From NCBI GenBank assembly GCA_009760855.2, contig WPIO01000014.1:4356001-4420000 (forward strand): 64,000 bases of DNA, given 5' to 3'. Under the pieces are notes generated by a model. That model was given only the letters and a program-made list of their open reading frames with translations, ran no database searches and was not told the DNA's origin. Both the position numbers and the translations under genes were made by a program. Of the stretch, positions 19,682 through 31,069 are shown in pieces; within the stretch, counting starts at the first letter, position 1; every line of letters begins with the position of its first letter. The stretch comes from Cristatella mucedo (lineage: Eukaryota > Bryozoa > Phylactolaemata > Cristatellidae).

Positions 19682-19975
19682 CTGCGCCGAACGGGATTGT
19701 CATTTTCGGTCTCACGAAATGTCCGTTGCAGTCTATAAAACGCTCTGGACAAAACCTGCTGCTGTCCTTGAACACATCCTCGCGCAGATGAGCTGACATG
19801 ATATTCGCCACAACCGTGGTACCCTTAGGGATCAAGTGGCCACGCACCGTGACGTCAGCCGATGCCAGATGCATGGGAGACAATGGTGCGACGCATCCGA
19901 GGCGGAGCACTTCTGCCAGTACCGCCTGCGTAAACGGCATGTCCGCCTCGTCCTTCTCGGTAGGCAGTCTGTCAC
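19682..19975 (-). CDS. cytochrome P450 (CYP2 clan), coding exon 4
   Basis: The exon runs from a TTGATTCAG acceptor (AG at 19976-19977) to a CAG|GTGAGA donor after 19682. The first codon is split in phase 1 and completes a glycine. Content: GDRLPTEKDEADMPFTQAV, the K-helix ExxR as EVLR, a substrate-region PLSPMHLA, the PKGT loop, the PERF motif (FCPERFID) and the IPFGAG start of the haem loop. It yields 98 codons with phase-1 ends. Reading on past the donor gives a false haem-like SCSAG that has one residue too many. Splicing to 13939 restores the standard spacing. Confidence 0.9.
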
Positions 19976-20099
19976 CTGAATCAATAAATCGAGCATAAGA
20001 TAGGACTAGAATGTCTCATACAGTCATTATATCAGCTATCGCAGTACATGAGTGATAAATCGAGGCATTTTTGTTAGCCCTGGTTTGAACCCGGTGTTA

Positions 20100-20225
20100 A
20101 AGCGATCGCCTTTATTAACCAAGGTCAAGGTGAATCCATTTGACAACCGAGGTCGTGGGCTCTAGCCCTGAGGCATACGTGAAGCACACAGATTAAGTTA
20201 TGTTAGGACGCTATAAAAATGAACT
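20100..20225 (+). repeat. SINE-1, degenerate
   Basis: ACCGAGGTCGTGGGCTCTAG, then CCTGAGGCATACGTGAAGC and GGACGCTATAAAAATGA parallel the better copies at 39932 and 43165. Confidence 0.65.
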
Positions 20226-20514
20226 ATATATTATTGGATTTGAACTAAAATGTCTGTTATTACTAATATATCATGTTTACAAAATGCTAAAACCTAAAGA
20301 GAAACGGACGTCTACATCCCCAAGGAATCGCTGCTCTAAGAACATTATTCGATGTGGCCTATTAAAACTGATACCACGATCTTGATGGCAGAGGGCGAAT
20401 GATCGACGGAGCTCGCTAATGACCTTTTTTGGTTAATCTTCGACGACGCCTGACATACTTTTATGATCGCGGTCTAGCACCTTAATTTTTGGACATCGTC
20501 AGTGAAAGAGTAGC

Positions 20515-20635
20515 CGCTCTCTCACTCCCAATTGTGGTTTGTAATAAAGGATTATCGGCTGCACGACTGGAACTCATGACCTGGTTAGGGAAGTGAGTGT
20601 GCCATACCCACGGGCCAAGATCCAAGGCTAAATCA
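20515..20635 (-). repeat. SINE-2, degenerate
   Basis: Reverse copy: GGATTATCGGCTGCACGAC, GGAACTCATGACC and CACGGGCCAAGATCCA. Confidence 0.6.
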
Positions 20636-20974
20636 AAATCCAAAAAGGCTGGAGTTATCTGCAATGGTTACATCTTTGTTTCTTTTCACAAGTACTTTGA
20701 AGGGCTTGCGAAAAACTGTGTTTGTGGCTTTCTCCTAGGGTTCATTCTGGTGACATACCCTAGCTTTGGCATTTTAAGCACAGTACTCTTCTCGCATATA
20801 AGAAATCAAATAAAAACGACAGGACTGCATTCTTCTGCCCTGGCCACTTTAAACATTTATACTCGGCGGGACTACAAAGTGCGTGAATCAGAACAACCTG
20901 CTTTATAAAGTGATTCTTGAGGGTCAACCTAATGAGGTAATATTTAGGTAAGCTAATTTAACAGCCTCAGTTAT
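20636..20974. other. unassigned intron sequence
   Basis: One 103-codon open frame without any motif; taken as chance. Confidence 0.35.
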
Positions 20975-21275
20975 ATAGTGGCAGAAGTGTCACTCACTTT
21001 TAGGTCCCTTCATTCTTTGGCTCCAGCCTACCCATCAGATCTATTACTACACCAGGCTAAGCATCGTACCACCCGCTTTTCGGAATATAATCGTTTGCCT
21101 ACTCAAATCCTTTGGAGACCATGCCTTTAGTTCGTATGCTCCCAAAGCCTGGAACTCACTTCCAACTTGCGTCACGACATCCCCTGACTTGACCACATCA
21201 GCAAACGTAAAGTGCCTAGAAAGAGATTGAGTTCTCTGAGGGCGCTTTATCAAATGCATTATTATTATTCCTCTT
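20975..21275 (+). repeat. LINE-A C-terminus and tail
   Basis: CACTTTTAGGTCCCTTCATTC, GGAGACCATGCCTTTAG, CCCCTGACTTGACCACAT then a jump to AGTGCCTAGAAAGAG and (ATT)n. The 3' UTR is deleted internally. Confidence 0.8.
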
Positions 21276-21284
21276 ATTATTTAA

Positions 21285-21910
21285 AAATAAACTAAAAACG
21301 TATACATTTATCACAGCATTTAGGTGGGTCCATTGTATTCGTCCTTTATGTGCTTTTGTGTGCTGACACAGTGTATGCTGCCATTAACAAAACTTGCATG
21401 CTGACCCTGTGCATTGTCGTCCGATTCGCACAGCAGAGAGCCAGTCGATGACCGACACCAACAGTTTATTGCACGACGCACGGAGCCGAGGGACGCATGG
21501 CTCCCTTCGCCCCCTTCTCCCACTCGACTCCTCTCGATTCGACCCCTACTGACCCCTGGTCTTCCATCCGATTATTCATCGGATGGAGGACCACAACTGT
21601 GAGCCGGCCGACCCTGATGGTGAATCCACCAATCTGTTCAGCAACGGGTGACCGGCCTGTGTCCACGCCACATCACAGGCGGACCGAAGCTGTGCACCGC
21701 CCCCTTTTGGTGATGCTCCTAACAGCTGTTCACCAGAGGCTTATCAGAGGAGCCTGCATACAATCGAGCTACACGCATGTAACCCCTAACCATGTTTATT
21801 GGGCATGCTAACACTAAACATTCGATCGTGCTTCCTTTTCAGAAAATGAAAAGTGCCTCGAAAGAGATTGAGTTCTCTGAGGGCGCTATATCTAATGTAT
21901 TATTATTCTT
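21285..21910 (+). repeat. LINE-A 3' end, split by a solo LTR
   Basis: The LINE-A 3' UTR runs to the TGCAT at 21410-21414, is interrupted by 359 bp, and resumes with GTAACCCCTAACCATG at 21779. It ends with the stem-loop and ATT-rich tail. Confidence 0.85.
21415..21773 (-). mobile_element. solo LTR of a retrovirus-like element
   Basis: A 359-bp insertion with TG...CA ends, flanked by TGCAT (21410-21414) and CGCAT (21774-21778), a 5-bp target duplication with one change. On the minus strand an AATAAA signal (about 21463-21468) lies in the last 60 bases, as expected for R/U5. The uninterrupted LINE-A site is seen in other copies. The family (gypsy or BEL-like) is not decided. Confidence 0.8.
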
Positions 21911-21914
21911 GTTA

Positions 21915-22050
21915 TATGTATTAAAAGAGCCTTCACGGCTATCATCAACGTTTGCTGTGGTCAATAAAGAGTCGACCACTGCAGAATCGAACCTCGACCC
22001 GAGTGTGAAGAGCGAGCACCTTACCTTTGGGCTATGACCCTGGAGCATCC
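21915..22050 (-). repeat. SINE-2
   Basis: Reverse copy: CGGCTATCATCAACGTTTGC, CTGCAGAATCGAACC and CCTTTGGGCTATGACCCTGG. Confidence 0.7.
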
Positions 22051-23149
22051 TTCTGCGTCAGTATAAATCTCATCGGAAAGTCGATATCCGTAGTAAGGTT
22101 GTGTGGATAAACATTATTTGCAGTTATACTTATCGTACATTTCTCCCCGTGAAAGATTATAGTTGAAAGAAAGTGCGGCCCTTGCTACAGCATTGGCGCT
22201 ATATTTTCACATTTCAGGTAAGATTAAGTGACCTCCATAACCTCAGCTTAAGCAGTATCGAAAAAATAAATCTGAATTAAAGAGTTCATCGATTGGGTGT
22301 GATATTTCTGAAGCCAACGACTGACTGCAGCATGGGCAAGGGGGCTGCCTGGCTGCAGTCCTCTTTAAGCAGCATTGCACGCCTCTTCTGAGATCCGCCG
22401 CTCGCTGTGACAGGTTGTCCATAGTAAGGGCAAAGTTAATCCCCCTCTGCGAAAAAAGAGATGAGCTCCTTTATAAATTGCTTGCTCCGAACGCTGCTGC
22501 TAAGCAGCCAGACAACTATTCCACTCCAAGCCAACCTGAATTAAGCAATATTGGTGGCACAAGTATATATGGACCTCAGACTGTGTAAGAACAATGCGTA
22601 ACTTTAGACTGCATCGTGAGCGGCGAGCAAGTGATCGAAGACTCTTGACGCTGTACAAGTATGCGCAGGATAAAACATGAGGACATTCAGACTTGAAAAT
22701 GCAGAGCCTAAAGGTCGTTTGTGTCCTCTTCCGGCTTCGAATTGTACATCCGCCGACGGCGTGCGGGCCCATGTCCTTGCAACTTCCGAATGGCGCCGGC
22801 ACGTGATTGCTACCGCGTAAATCGAGCTATTGGTCTGGCAGGTTGTGCAGGAAGCTGATGAGACTTTCGCGGTTTTCTTCAGCACACCCAGTTGTTCGCA
22901 AATGACGAGCAACAACCGTTAAGCCAAGAAATTGCTACGCTAAGGTCCTTCACAGCATACAGTAAATGTGGTTGTGTTATCCAATTGTATCCTGTTGGCG
23001 CCGAACTCGTCAAACCTTAATTTCGTATCATGTGTCACGATGGCTGTCATATGGCGCGACGTGACCCAGAGGCCCATTGCATGCCACACGTCAATTCAAT
23101 TAAAGTAAAAGGCAAAGTTAGGCTGATTATAATGCTCCATATATGTAGA
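22051..23149. other. unassigned intron sequence
   Basis: Open frames of about 100 codons on the minus strand at 22500-22915 have no motif or splice context. I see no gene. Confidence 0.4.
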
Positions 23150-23285
23150 CGCAGAAGAGCCGCGTAAAGGCGATCACTTTCACTTGCAGTGGGCAATACG
23201 GGATTGCTTGCTTTAGAACTCAAACTCAAGACCTTCGTCCCGCAGTGTGATCACCTTGCACATAGGCTAAGCCCCGGAGGTGCAT
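23150..23285 (-). repeat. SINE-2, degenerate
   Basis: AGGCGATCACTTTCACTTGCAG, GCAATACGGGATTGC and CATAGGCTAAGCCCCGG, reverse orientation. Confidence 0.6.
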
Positions 23286-24188
23286 TTTTACTCCAGTTAA
23301 GTATATTCAATGAATGACACATCAAACGTGTCATCCAACCTAGCAGTAGTTAATGCTAGCCTTGGCCCTGGATAGGTTCCTCTGGAACACAGGCGGAGCC
23401 AGGATTCTCATCAGGACGCAAGACCCACAATATTTTAATGTAGGGGACACGATCCGAAAGTAATGGAAAATTATAGCGAATAATCATAGCATTTATTTAT
23501 CACGCATTCGGCGGCTGCTCAACGAGCTGAAGGACATAATTGTGTCATTTGTGGCGGTCATCGAGAGTAGGAATGAAATAGGGGTGGCCCAGGTCGCTGC
23601 CCTGCTGTAGGGGAGACAAATGCCCTCACGCCCGTGGCTCAGCCACTTACCGGAAGCATGTTGTACGCAAAGGTGCCTACTCAGTCGTTTGCACTGCTGA
23701 AGAAAATGTGCACGAGAGAAGGGATTGAGTTGATTCGGACAGTCCAAGTTTTACATGACGGATCTTCTACAAGACTTACTGGCTCCCATGCATTTAGTCA
23801 GTTTTGAAAAACGAAATGGTTTGCATATTATTAATAGAACTAACGGTTACGAAAAAATTCTCTGTACAATTTTAGCCAGTTAGTTTAACAGAAATCTCGC
23901 CATCGGAATCCATTGACATGTACGTAGGACGTAAGGTGCGATAAGAATTTCTGCAATAATGACCGTTAGCAGTAAACCAGTGTTGCTACTGAACTGACTG
24001 CCATGTTTAAAGCACTACCCAGTAGCACCACTGTAGGATTTCACAGACCTGAACTGAAAATACAGAAAATAATGCCGGTGTGTCTTGCTCCAGGAGCTAG
24101 GCCTACGACCGCCGAAACCAAGTGCAACGTGCATGCCAATCACCGACCATAAGATCTAGTGTGCCGCAAAGCGAGACGCTGTGCTTAC
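23286..24188. other. unassigned P450 intron 3 sequence
   Basis: No supported feature. Confidence 0.4.
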
Positions 24189-24369
24189 CAAGGTGTCCAT
24201 CGATCTCTTGTTGAACGCGTTGCTGATAGTGCGGGTGAATGATCATGTAAAGGAAAGCCCAGCGCAGGGCGTTGGCTGTGGTATCAGTTCCAGCGGTCAG
24301 AAGCTGAGTGACCACGGCCACGCAGTTATCATCTACAAGCAACGAACCATCACCACCGTTGTACACATA
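24189..24369 (-). CDS. cytochrome P450 (CYP2 clan), coding exon 3 (I-helix)
   Basis: A stop directly upstream in frame forces an acceptor at the TTAG ending at 24370; the exon then reads VYNGGDGSLLVDDN and the I-helix LLTAGTDTTANALRW, ending QQEIDGHL-G at a CTTG|GTAAGC donor. AGTDTT is the oxygen-activating I-helix motif, and the end matches the EID-x-x-G splice point of CYP2-type genes. The exon starts in phase 0 and ends in phase 1. The previous exon as placed ends in phase 1, so one junction here is not resolved. The number of residues between the two exons is normal, so no exon is needed in between. Confidence 0.85.
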
Positions 24370-24643
24370 CTAACTGGCATCTCGGCCATGGAAAGATGTG
24401 TTTTATTGAAACTGAGGGCAAAACTAACCCAAAAAGAGAGACGAGATATTGCGCTAGTAAAGGAAATTCGGTTCGATTTTAGAGAAAATTGCTTCTGACT
24501 CCGTACCGCGGCGAGTGCATAATGATTATCTCATGAATGATGACTTATGTAAAGTTTTCACTACTTGTCTCGTCAATCTTTTAGCCACTACTGACACCGT
24601 GGGTCACCAAGTCCTTTTTGAGCACCAATCACATCACCGGGGC

Positions 24644-24669
24644 ATCGCCGGCACTACAGTGCCGGCGAT
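24644..24669. repeat. perfect 12-bp inverted repeat
   Basis: ATCGCCGGCACT and its exact complement flank a 2-base spacer, in P450 intron 2. No function is visible. Confidence 0.8.
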
Positions 24670-24789
24670 TTAGGTTCTATCTCAGTGTGCGAATTCAGAC
24701 GGTACACGGCAACCGCCAATGGTCATCCACTGAGCCTATACAAGTAAAGTAAGTCCAGGGATCTTTTAAGGTGCACTTCTTTTCACAGA

Positions 24790-25015
24790 TTATACCCTTC
24801 CTCTTGCTGATGCACTCGTCAAACTCAATTCGGGTTTTCATTTTTATGTAGATGGCACAGTGGCTGCTGCAACTGTACTTGGCTCCCTCTCTGCCTTCCA
24901 GCAGCGTCTCGCACTTTCTCAGCTCCCTTGCATTATGCTTTACTCACAATCTCACTTGAATGGCAGCAAAAATTCTTAACTTTAATGAAGATAAAACCAG
25001 CTTACTAATGGCCAA
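24790..25015 (+). repeat. LINE reverse-transcriptase remnant
   Basis: FHFYVDGTVAAAT replaces the YADD box region, and AAKILNFNEDKTSLLMAK parallels the downstream [10 protein letters not shown] block of LINE-A. Degraded. Confidence 0.55.
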
Positions 25016-25019
25016 ACGT

Positions 25020-25130
25020 CAAGAGGCTTAACGGCTATCGCCTCGCTTGCAGCTGCGATATAGGATCACACACCGCAGGATTCAAATCCGCGACCTCGGG
25101 ACCGAGGTCGTGAAAAGTGACCGCCCTACA
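25020..25130 (-). repeat. SINE-2
   Basis: Reverse copy with ACGGCTATCGCCTCGCTTGC and GCAGGATTCAAATCCGCGACC. Confidence 0.7.
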
Positions 25131-26284
25131 TATGTGTTCCACGACGGCAACCTAATCGGAGTTAATTTCTAATCAGATCTCCCTTCGCAGCACCTTCTCT
25201 TCTGACTTTGATCGTTTGGTAGGCCTCTGAACAGCCTCTAATCTCAAGGAGACGGGGCATCCATTTCCCATGCTCTCATTGCCAGGAGCTGAATATCAAC
25301 TGACCTCCTTCCCCACCTCCTGATTTCGTGACATTTAAAAAGTGGGTCACACCCAATGGTGCTCGTCCAAGACCGTGCTCCCTCCGTCTACAAAATTGTT
25401 CTCTTATGCGTTCGCGTTCCCATCCTAAATTTCGCATCTTACGACTCCTTTATTGACGCTTCTTTGTCAGCACTTTAAAAAGTGCTTAGACAAATTGATT
25501 TTCTTGGAGAACTATATAAATGGATTGCCCAGTTTCCCTGCAAAGATAAGTATTCTATAGCACACAATGTTCATGTCAAAAGCTTGCCAGAAAGTAGCTT
25601 AGCTGATATGAGAACGGGATTGAACATGATTTTGATGACTTCAAGGTAATGAGGAAAATGGCAGATCGGTTAAAAGAGCCCTTTCTACGTAAACAAATAA
25701 TGTGTCAATTGATCGTTGAAGGCAGACAATTATGAATAAAGTTTGCGTAAACACTAAAACCCACAACAGAAAGTCGTATAGTGGAATGTCCATCCCGTAG
25801 CCATATAGTAAAACCAGACGCATTCGGCTAGAATTAAGGCAAAAATCAGAACAAAAAGTTCTAAAACTTACGCAAAATAAATTGCAACATCTAGGAACAA
25901 CGTTTGCAAGATATAGCACACTGAAATGTACTGTTTAAGGTCAACATGTCCTATCGATAAAAACCAAGGCTGCCATAATTCATAAAATTTTAGAGCAATC
26001 CGAGATGGCAGGTGAACGCAAAATCTTTGTGCTCTCTACCTGCAAAATCTGCATAAATAAAACTATAACTTCATGATTGAGGTTCAATGACACTGTAGCT
26101 GCTCGGCATTTGGCATTAGCCTGAAATACGGATACCTTTGGCATGTTTTCCGTTTTATTTTGACCGGATCAAGAGTAGCGTTCGGTCGAGAATGGGAATA
26201 ATTTTTAAATGCTGCATTGCCCGGCATGATCGCTATTGCTTTGTAAGATTTTCTTTTTGATTTGCCGTGTACTTCCCGAAAAAT
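25131..26284. other. unassigned P450 intron 2 sequence
   Basis: AT-rich, with a 92-codon minus-strand open frame at 25641-25919 that shows no motif. No gene supported. Confidence 0.4.
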
Positions 26285-26413
26285 GCTGACACCAGCATTC
26301 CTGTCAACCTCGGAGTAATGACGCCGGCATTCACGCCAACCTCAGAATAATGACACCAGCGCTCCTATCAACCTCAGAATAATGACACCGACATGCCTGT
26401 CAACATCGGAATA
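26285..26413 (+). repeat. four tandem copies of a 32-bp unit
   Basis: The unit AATGACACCAGC-TCCT-TCAACCTCAGAAT repeats about four times with scattered changes. Confidence 0.8.
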
Positions 26414-27299
26414 ACTTAATAGCTGACGCAGTACTCTTTGACCGAGCCCTTCTACCCTCAGTGACAACCGTTGCATCAAATTAAATTACGAGGCATGTTA
26501 CACGTGCCACATTTGAATGGCCCCGGCTTGCTTACTGACGACCGTCAGCTTTCTTTCTTTGTACCAAAACGCTTCTTATCTATTCATGAATACAAAGTTG
26601 GCATGCTCTTTTTAAGACACCTGGAGTTCCCCCTCAATCGCAAAGCTTTCTATTACTTGGCCTTGCAGGAGCACAAATCCTGTAACGATCTCTCAGCGTG
26701 CCTCAGCGTGTCCCCTCCGGGCAAATACTAAATCTACTAAATAGTTCCTGTCAGACTAAAGGCAGCCAGCTTGTGAGAACAGTGGCAGCTGGCCGAACTC
26801 GGCATTCTCGTGCCGCTGCCTTTCACGAAGCGCTGACACGCCGTCGGGGTTTCGAAGAGCGGTTAGAAATGCTATTCACAAGACAAGCAAGCAGTTTTAA
26901 CTCGAATAAGGCCGGAAATTCATCCTTACGAATTATCGCCGAAGGCTTCGCATTTTTTTTAGTTCGTCCCGTCGGTCACAGACACTAGGACACCGCACAA
27001 GTCTCTTCGGATACCGACTAACTGCCCGGCTGTGCTCGGCTCTGCTGCTGCTCTGACCACGCGGTCGTGCGGTTTCTTCGGTTGACTGAGCTGTTAGCTA
27101 GCAGAATTTCACCACAATGTATTGAGGTGCTCGAAACGGACTACACATCGAGCTACCAATTTTCGGCAGCATGTGTAATCGACGCTTGTTAAGCCGTCCC
27201 CGCAGTGTTACTGTGAACCGTGTGGCAACTGCCATGCAGGCCAAGTCGGCCTGCTATTTCAAGCTGGCGCCCTATTGAAAATGAGTTGTCACTTGATAC
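26414..27299. other. unassigned intron sequence
   Basis: Two open frames of 86 and 96 codons (26471-26988) have no motif or splice signal that I can support. Confidence 0.35.
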
Positions 27300-27530
27300 G
27301 TACATCGCCTCCAAGGTCAAGTCAGCACTGTCAGCTGATTAACACTTAAAAATCAGGGCTTGTTTAGACTAGAGTTCGAGAGCCAAACTAGTTCACGCCT
27401 TTGTGATATCGCATCTAGATTAGTGCAATTCCCTTTATTAAGGACTCCCAACCTGTGCCTTTAATCTTCTGCAGCTGGTGCAATACTGAGCAGCTGCTCG
27501 GCTCCGTCATCTACGACGAGGCTAATAAGG
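27300..27530 (+). repeat. degenerate LINE-A internal fragment
   Basis: GGGCTTGTTTAGA, TAGTTCACGCCTTTGTGA and TGCAGCTGGTGCAATACTGAG match the LINE-A segment at 31200-31340. Confidence 0.65.
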
Positions 27531-27584
27531 GCATCACTTCTAGTTGAGTTTCTCTAGCTCCCTCTCAAGCATCAAATCGATTTC

Positions 27585-27639
27585 ATGATTCTCTCTCTCT
27601 CTCTCTCTCTCACCTCTCTCTCTTTCCTCTCTCTCTCTC

Positions 27640-27697
<58 letters not shown>

Positions 27698-27719
27698 TCT
27701 CATTCTCTCTCTCTCTCTC

Positions 27720-27785
<66 letters not shown>

Positions 27786-28130
27786 TCTCACTCTCTCTCT
27801 CTTACTCTCTCTTTCGCCCTCGCCCTCTCTCTCTCTCTCCCTCTCATTCTCTCTTTCACTCTCGCCCTCTCTCTCTCTCTCTCTCTCTCTCTCTAGGTTT
27901 CTATCCACTCTCTCTCTCCCTCTCTTTCTCAAGCACTTTCTCCTTCTATCTCTCTCTCCTTCTCTCTTCTCTCTCCCTCTCTCTCTCTCTCACCCTCTCT
28001 CCTTCTCTCTCTCTCTCTCACTCACTCACTCACTCACTCACTCACTCACTCACTCACTCACTCACTCACTCACTCACTCACTCTCTCCCTCTCTCCCCTC
28101 TCGTTCTCTTTCTCGCTCTCTCCCTTGCAC

Positions 28131-28213
<83 letters not shown>

Positions 28214-28220
28214 CTGTCCG

Positions 28221-28293
<73 letters not shown>
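27585..28293. repeat. 700-bp CT-rich microsatellite with an inner (CTCA)n
   Basis: Almost pure (CT)n with short interruptions; (CTCA)n occupies 28018-28081. The long Leu-Ser and Arg-Glu open frames on it are artefacts of the repeat. Confidence 0.95.
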
Positions 28294-28300
<7 letters not shown>

Positions 28301-28559
28301 GCCTACAGGTCGTTTGCAGCAGTGCGACCTGTGCGACCTCCTTGCTCTTCCAATTTGCTCCCATGCTACCCGCTCCTCTTCGGCTTCCACTGGTCTCAGC
28401 ACTCCTCATCCTCCTACATTAAAATCTTCTGGCGATCGGTCCTTCAGTGAACTTGTGCTTCAGTGAACTTGTCGTTGTTGTTCCAGTGTATTCTGCGTGC
28501 TTTCGCATATATGATTCAGAGCAAGTTTCCAACCAGGGGTCCTACTAACTGATGGCCCC

Positions 28560-28750
28560 GAATGTCTTTTGTGTGCTTTTGTATGCTGGCCTAAGCACGA
28601 TACTTTGTGCTTTTACATGCTTGTATAAGTATGATATTATGAATTTCATTAACTCTCGATGCTTGGTTCTCACACAGTCACTTCTAAAGTGGAATTGAGA
28701 ATTTATTCCCTTAGGGTCCAATAAAAATGACTTGTTACTGCTATTGTTAT
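28560..28750 (+). repeat. LINE-A 3' tail, diverged subfamily
   Basis: GGCCTAAGCACGATACTTTG, CTCTCGATGCTTGGTTCTC and TTCCCTTAGGGTCCAATAAA, ending in a TTATTA-type tail. Confidence 0.6.
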
Positions 28751-29103
28751 TATCAACTTTAGCATCCTATAGTGGAGCTAGCAAAGTGGAGGGCAGTGTG
28801 GAATAATTTTTTCCAAAGCATCCGTTTGTGCCAAATTCCGCGCTCCGCCGAAGATCGGCACTCCTGGCTACAGTCTGGGATGACTCACTAGTTTTCCTAG
28901 AAGCGGAGGGTTCCGATTGGCTCTAACATTCAGTGTTTCGATGGCTCTCCAACGGACTAGTAGCTTCCATATTACTACGCATCCTGGCTAGCACGAACCC
29001 TCCTGGTGGGTGGGTAGGGAGAGCCGGCGCAATGGCGCTGCATATGCAGCTTGCTGCCTGGACGCACCCGTGAAAGCAGTAGACGTCGCGTCGGCACATG
29101 TAC

Positions 29104-29595
29104 TTTGCGTCTGCAGGAATTCGTCGACTATGCACGGCTCCTTGCTCGCGAACCGGTTGTCCTTGTGACTGCGAACGAGGTCGAGCAAGTACTGCTGCTG
29201 AATCGCCGTCCTCCGCTTGTAGTCGTGGTAACCGAGCGGGTCGAACGGAAGACGCTTGAGCACGGGCAGCGCCTCCGCCAGCTGAACGGCGGGCAGCACT
29301 CGAAGGCGCCAGCTGCTCGTCTCCATCAGCCACTGGAACTTGGCGCTCGCGTAATCGTAGCGCGATCCGAATAGCAGGCTAACGATGACATTTGCCGCCG
29401 CGAACTGTAGATCCCTTTCGACGTCGAACGCCTCGGAGCGAGCCTTCTCGATTTTCGCGACGAGGTGCTCCATCTCGTCGCGAACTCTCGTCTCGATGCC
29501 GCCGCGCTCTAAGCGGTCCAGCTTGCTCAGAGCTTGCAAGACGAACCGCCGGAGCTCTTTCCACACCGGATACGGCGAATATAGAATGCCGTTGT
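29104..29595 (-). CDS. cytochrome P450 (CYP2 clan), coding exon 2
   Basis: An acceptor with a strong pyrimidine tract (TTTTCTTTCCTAG, AG at 29596-29597) is followed in phase 1 by DNGILYSPYPVWKELRRF, the C-helix WxxxR that contacts a haem propionate. Downstream come the AANVIVSLLFGSRYDY block, typical of helix E/F in CYP2 proteins, and GYHDYKRR then VDEFLQTQ. The exon is 492 nt and corresponds to about three exons of the vertebrate gene, so introns are fewer here. The 3' end is less sure: the donor AAA|GTACAT at 29103 fits the protein length, but its phase does not match exon 3. Confidence 0.85.
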
Positions 29596-29730
29596 CTAGG
29601 AAAGAAAACAGCGCCAGCCATGCAACCTCTTGCCACCTTAGTTAAGCGGCTGAGAGCGTCGTTCTCGGAGCTTCAATTCGTCCACTCGTGGCAGATAATC
29701 CGGGGCAGCGTGAAATGATCGGCGAAAGGG

Positions 29731-29765
29731 AAGGAAGGAAGGAAGGAAGGAAGGAAGGAAGAAAA
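29731..29765. repeat. (GGAA)n microsatellite
   Basis: About eight tandem GGAA units in P450 intron 1. Confidence 0.9.
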
Positions 29766-31069
29766 CGCTAAAGTAAAGGCGTACAGCGAACGCCTCGCCG
29801 AGCAAGTGGCCCTACTGCCGGTCATCCACTGGAGACGCTACGACGGCAGCGGAGAGCGGAGTTTAATCGGCCCGATTGCTCAATCGCTGCAGCGCTTCTC
29901 ACGTCGGCCGGCCCCCCGTAGCCTGACGAATCGGCCTTGACCCTGGACACGCGAGGGGGGCTGTCGTGGGTTTAAACGAAGACTGCTGCGGGCTGCTGTT
30001 GGCTTCAAGGCAAGCGACCGAAATTTCTTTCTCCTGCGAATGTCTCTACTATACGTGGAAAATGAGAATAACATAGCAGAAACTTACAAAGACTGTGCAC
30101 GAGAAAGTTTCATTTGATAGGTTTCAGCTTTTCCCAATCAATAGCAGATGGGTGGTTGCTTTCTTTTTATTAGTTTTACTTTCTAGCCTCGACCTGACTT
30201 CCGCGAAACCCCTTAATGTTAGAGAAATGCATCTTTTGGAAATCCCAAACTTGACTGTCAGGAAGTCATGGTTCGACATGTTTGACCGTGTCAGCGATCT
30301 ACAATTTAGGCAGAGATGTGCTTATTAGCTTCGGAAAGAGCAAATCTCCCGCAGAAAACGTGCCAGCATTTGTTTAGAAAAGGTGTGTATATTTATAAAG
30401 CTTGTCTTTAGGGCACAATGGCCGGGGCTCTACCACCCACAATGCAAAGCTTGACCATTGTTTGGGTTACTGTAGGCCGAATCAGGCTTGTAAAACATTA
30501 AGCAATGCAATGCTAAACATGATTGCAGATATAAATGCAAGTGGGTTAACAGGGCTATATCTAAATCACTTTGGGTGCATTCTTAATTATTTGTAGGTAC
30601 CAGCGTACTCTCACCAATCAGGAAAAAACAAATTTAAACGCTAAGACGTCCAAGATAATTTAATGAAAACTTATCTGGCTTATTTCTGAAAAATTAATTA
30701 AATAAATAAAAGCGCTCCGTTGAGAGATATTCTCCCAGCGATTACATGCGTAATTTATGTAGGCTCCGAACAGAAGCCTGCTCATCACTATTTTATAATT
30801 CAGCGCGTATTTAAATATTCAATTGCAACTATTACACGTGTATTTACTAGTGCATGTAATAGATTTGTGTACAATTTTGTAAATTCTGCCCTGGTATTTT
30901 TTGTATGTCACTCTTCATACTTGTACCGGCTTAATATTACTACGAGAATCGCAAAGGACACAAGTCAAGTTCAATGTCTGCGACATGGTTTTACGGGCTC
31001 ACGGACTTACGAAATCACATTCTAAATTATATGCATTGATTACCACAAAGTCGAAGTAATTACCAATAT
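29766..31069. other. unassigned P450 intron 1 sequence
   Basis: Short frames only. A 101-codon open frame at 30720-31025 has no motif. Confidence 0.4.

Noticed and set aside
27585-28402. Long Leu-Ser and Arg-Glu open frames
   Set aside because: Direct translation of (CT)n/(GA)n; the same applies at 38468-39183, 46890-47207 and 48343-48684.
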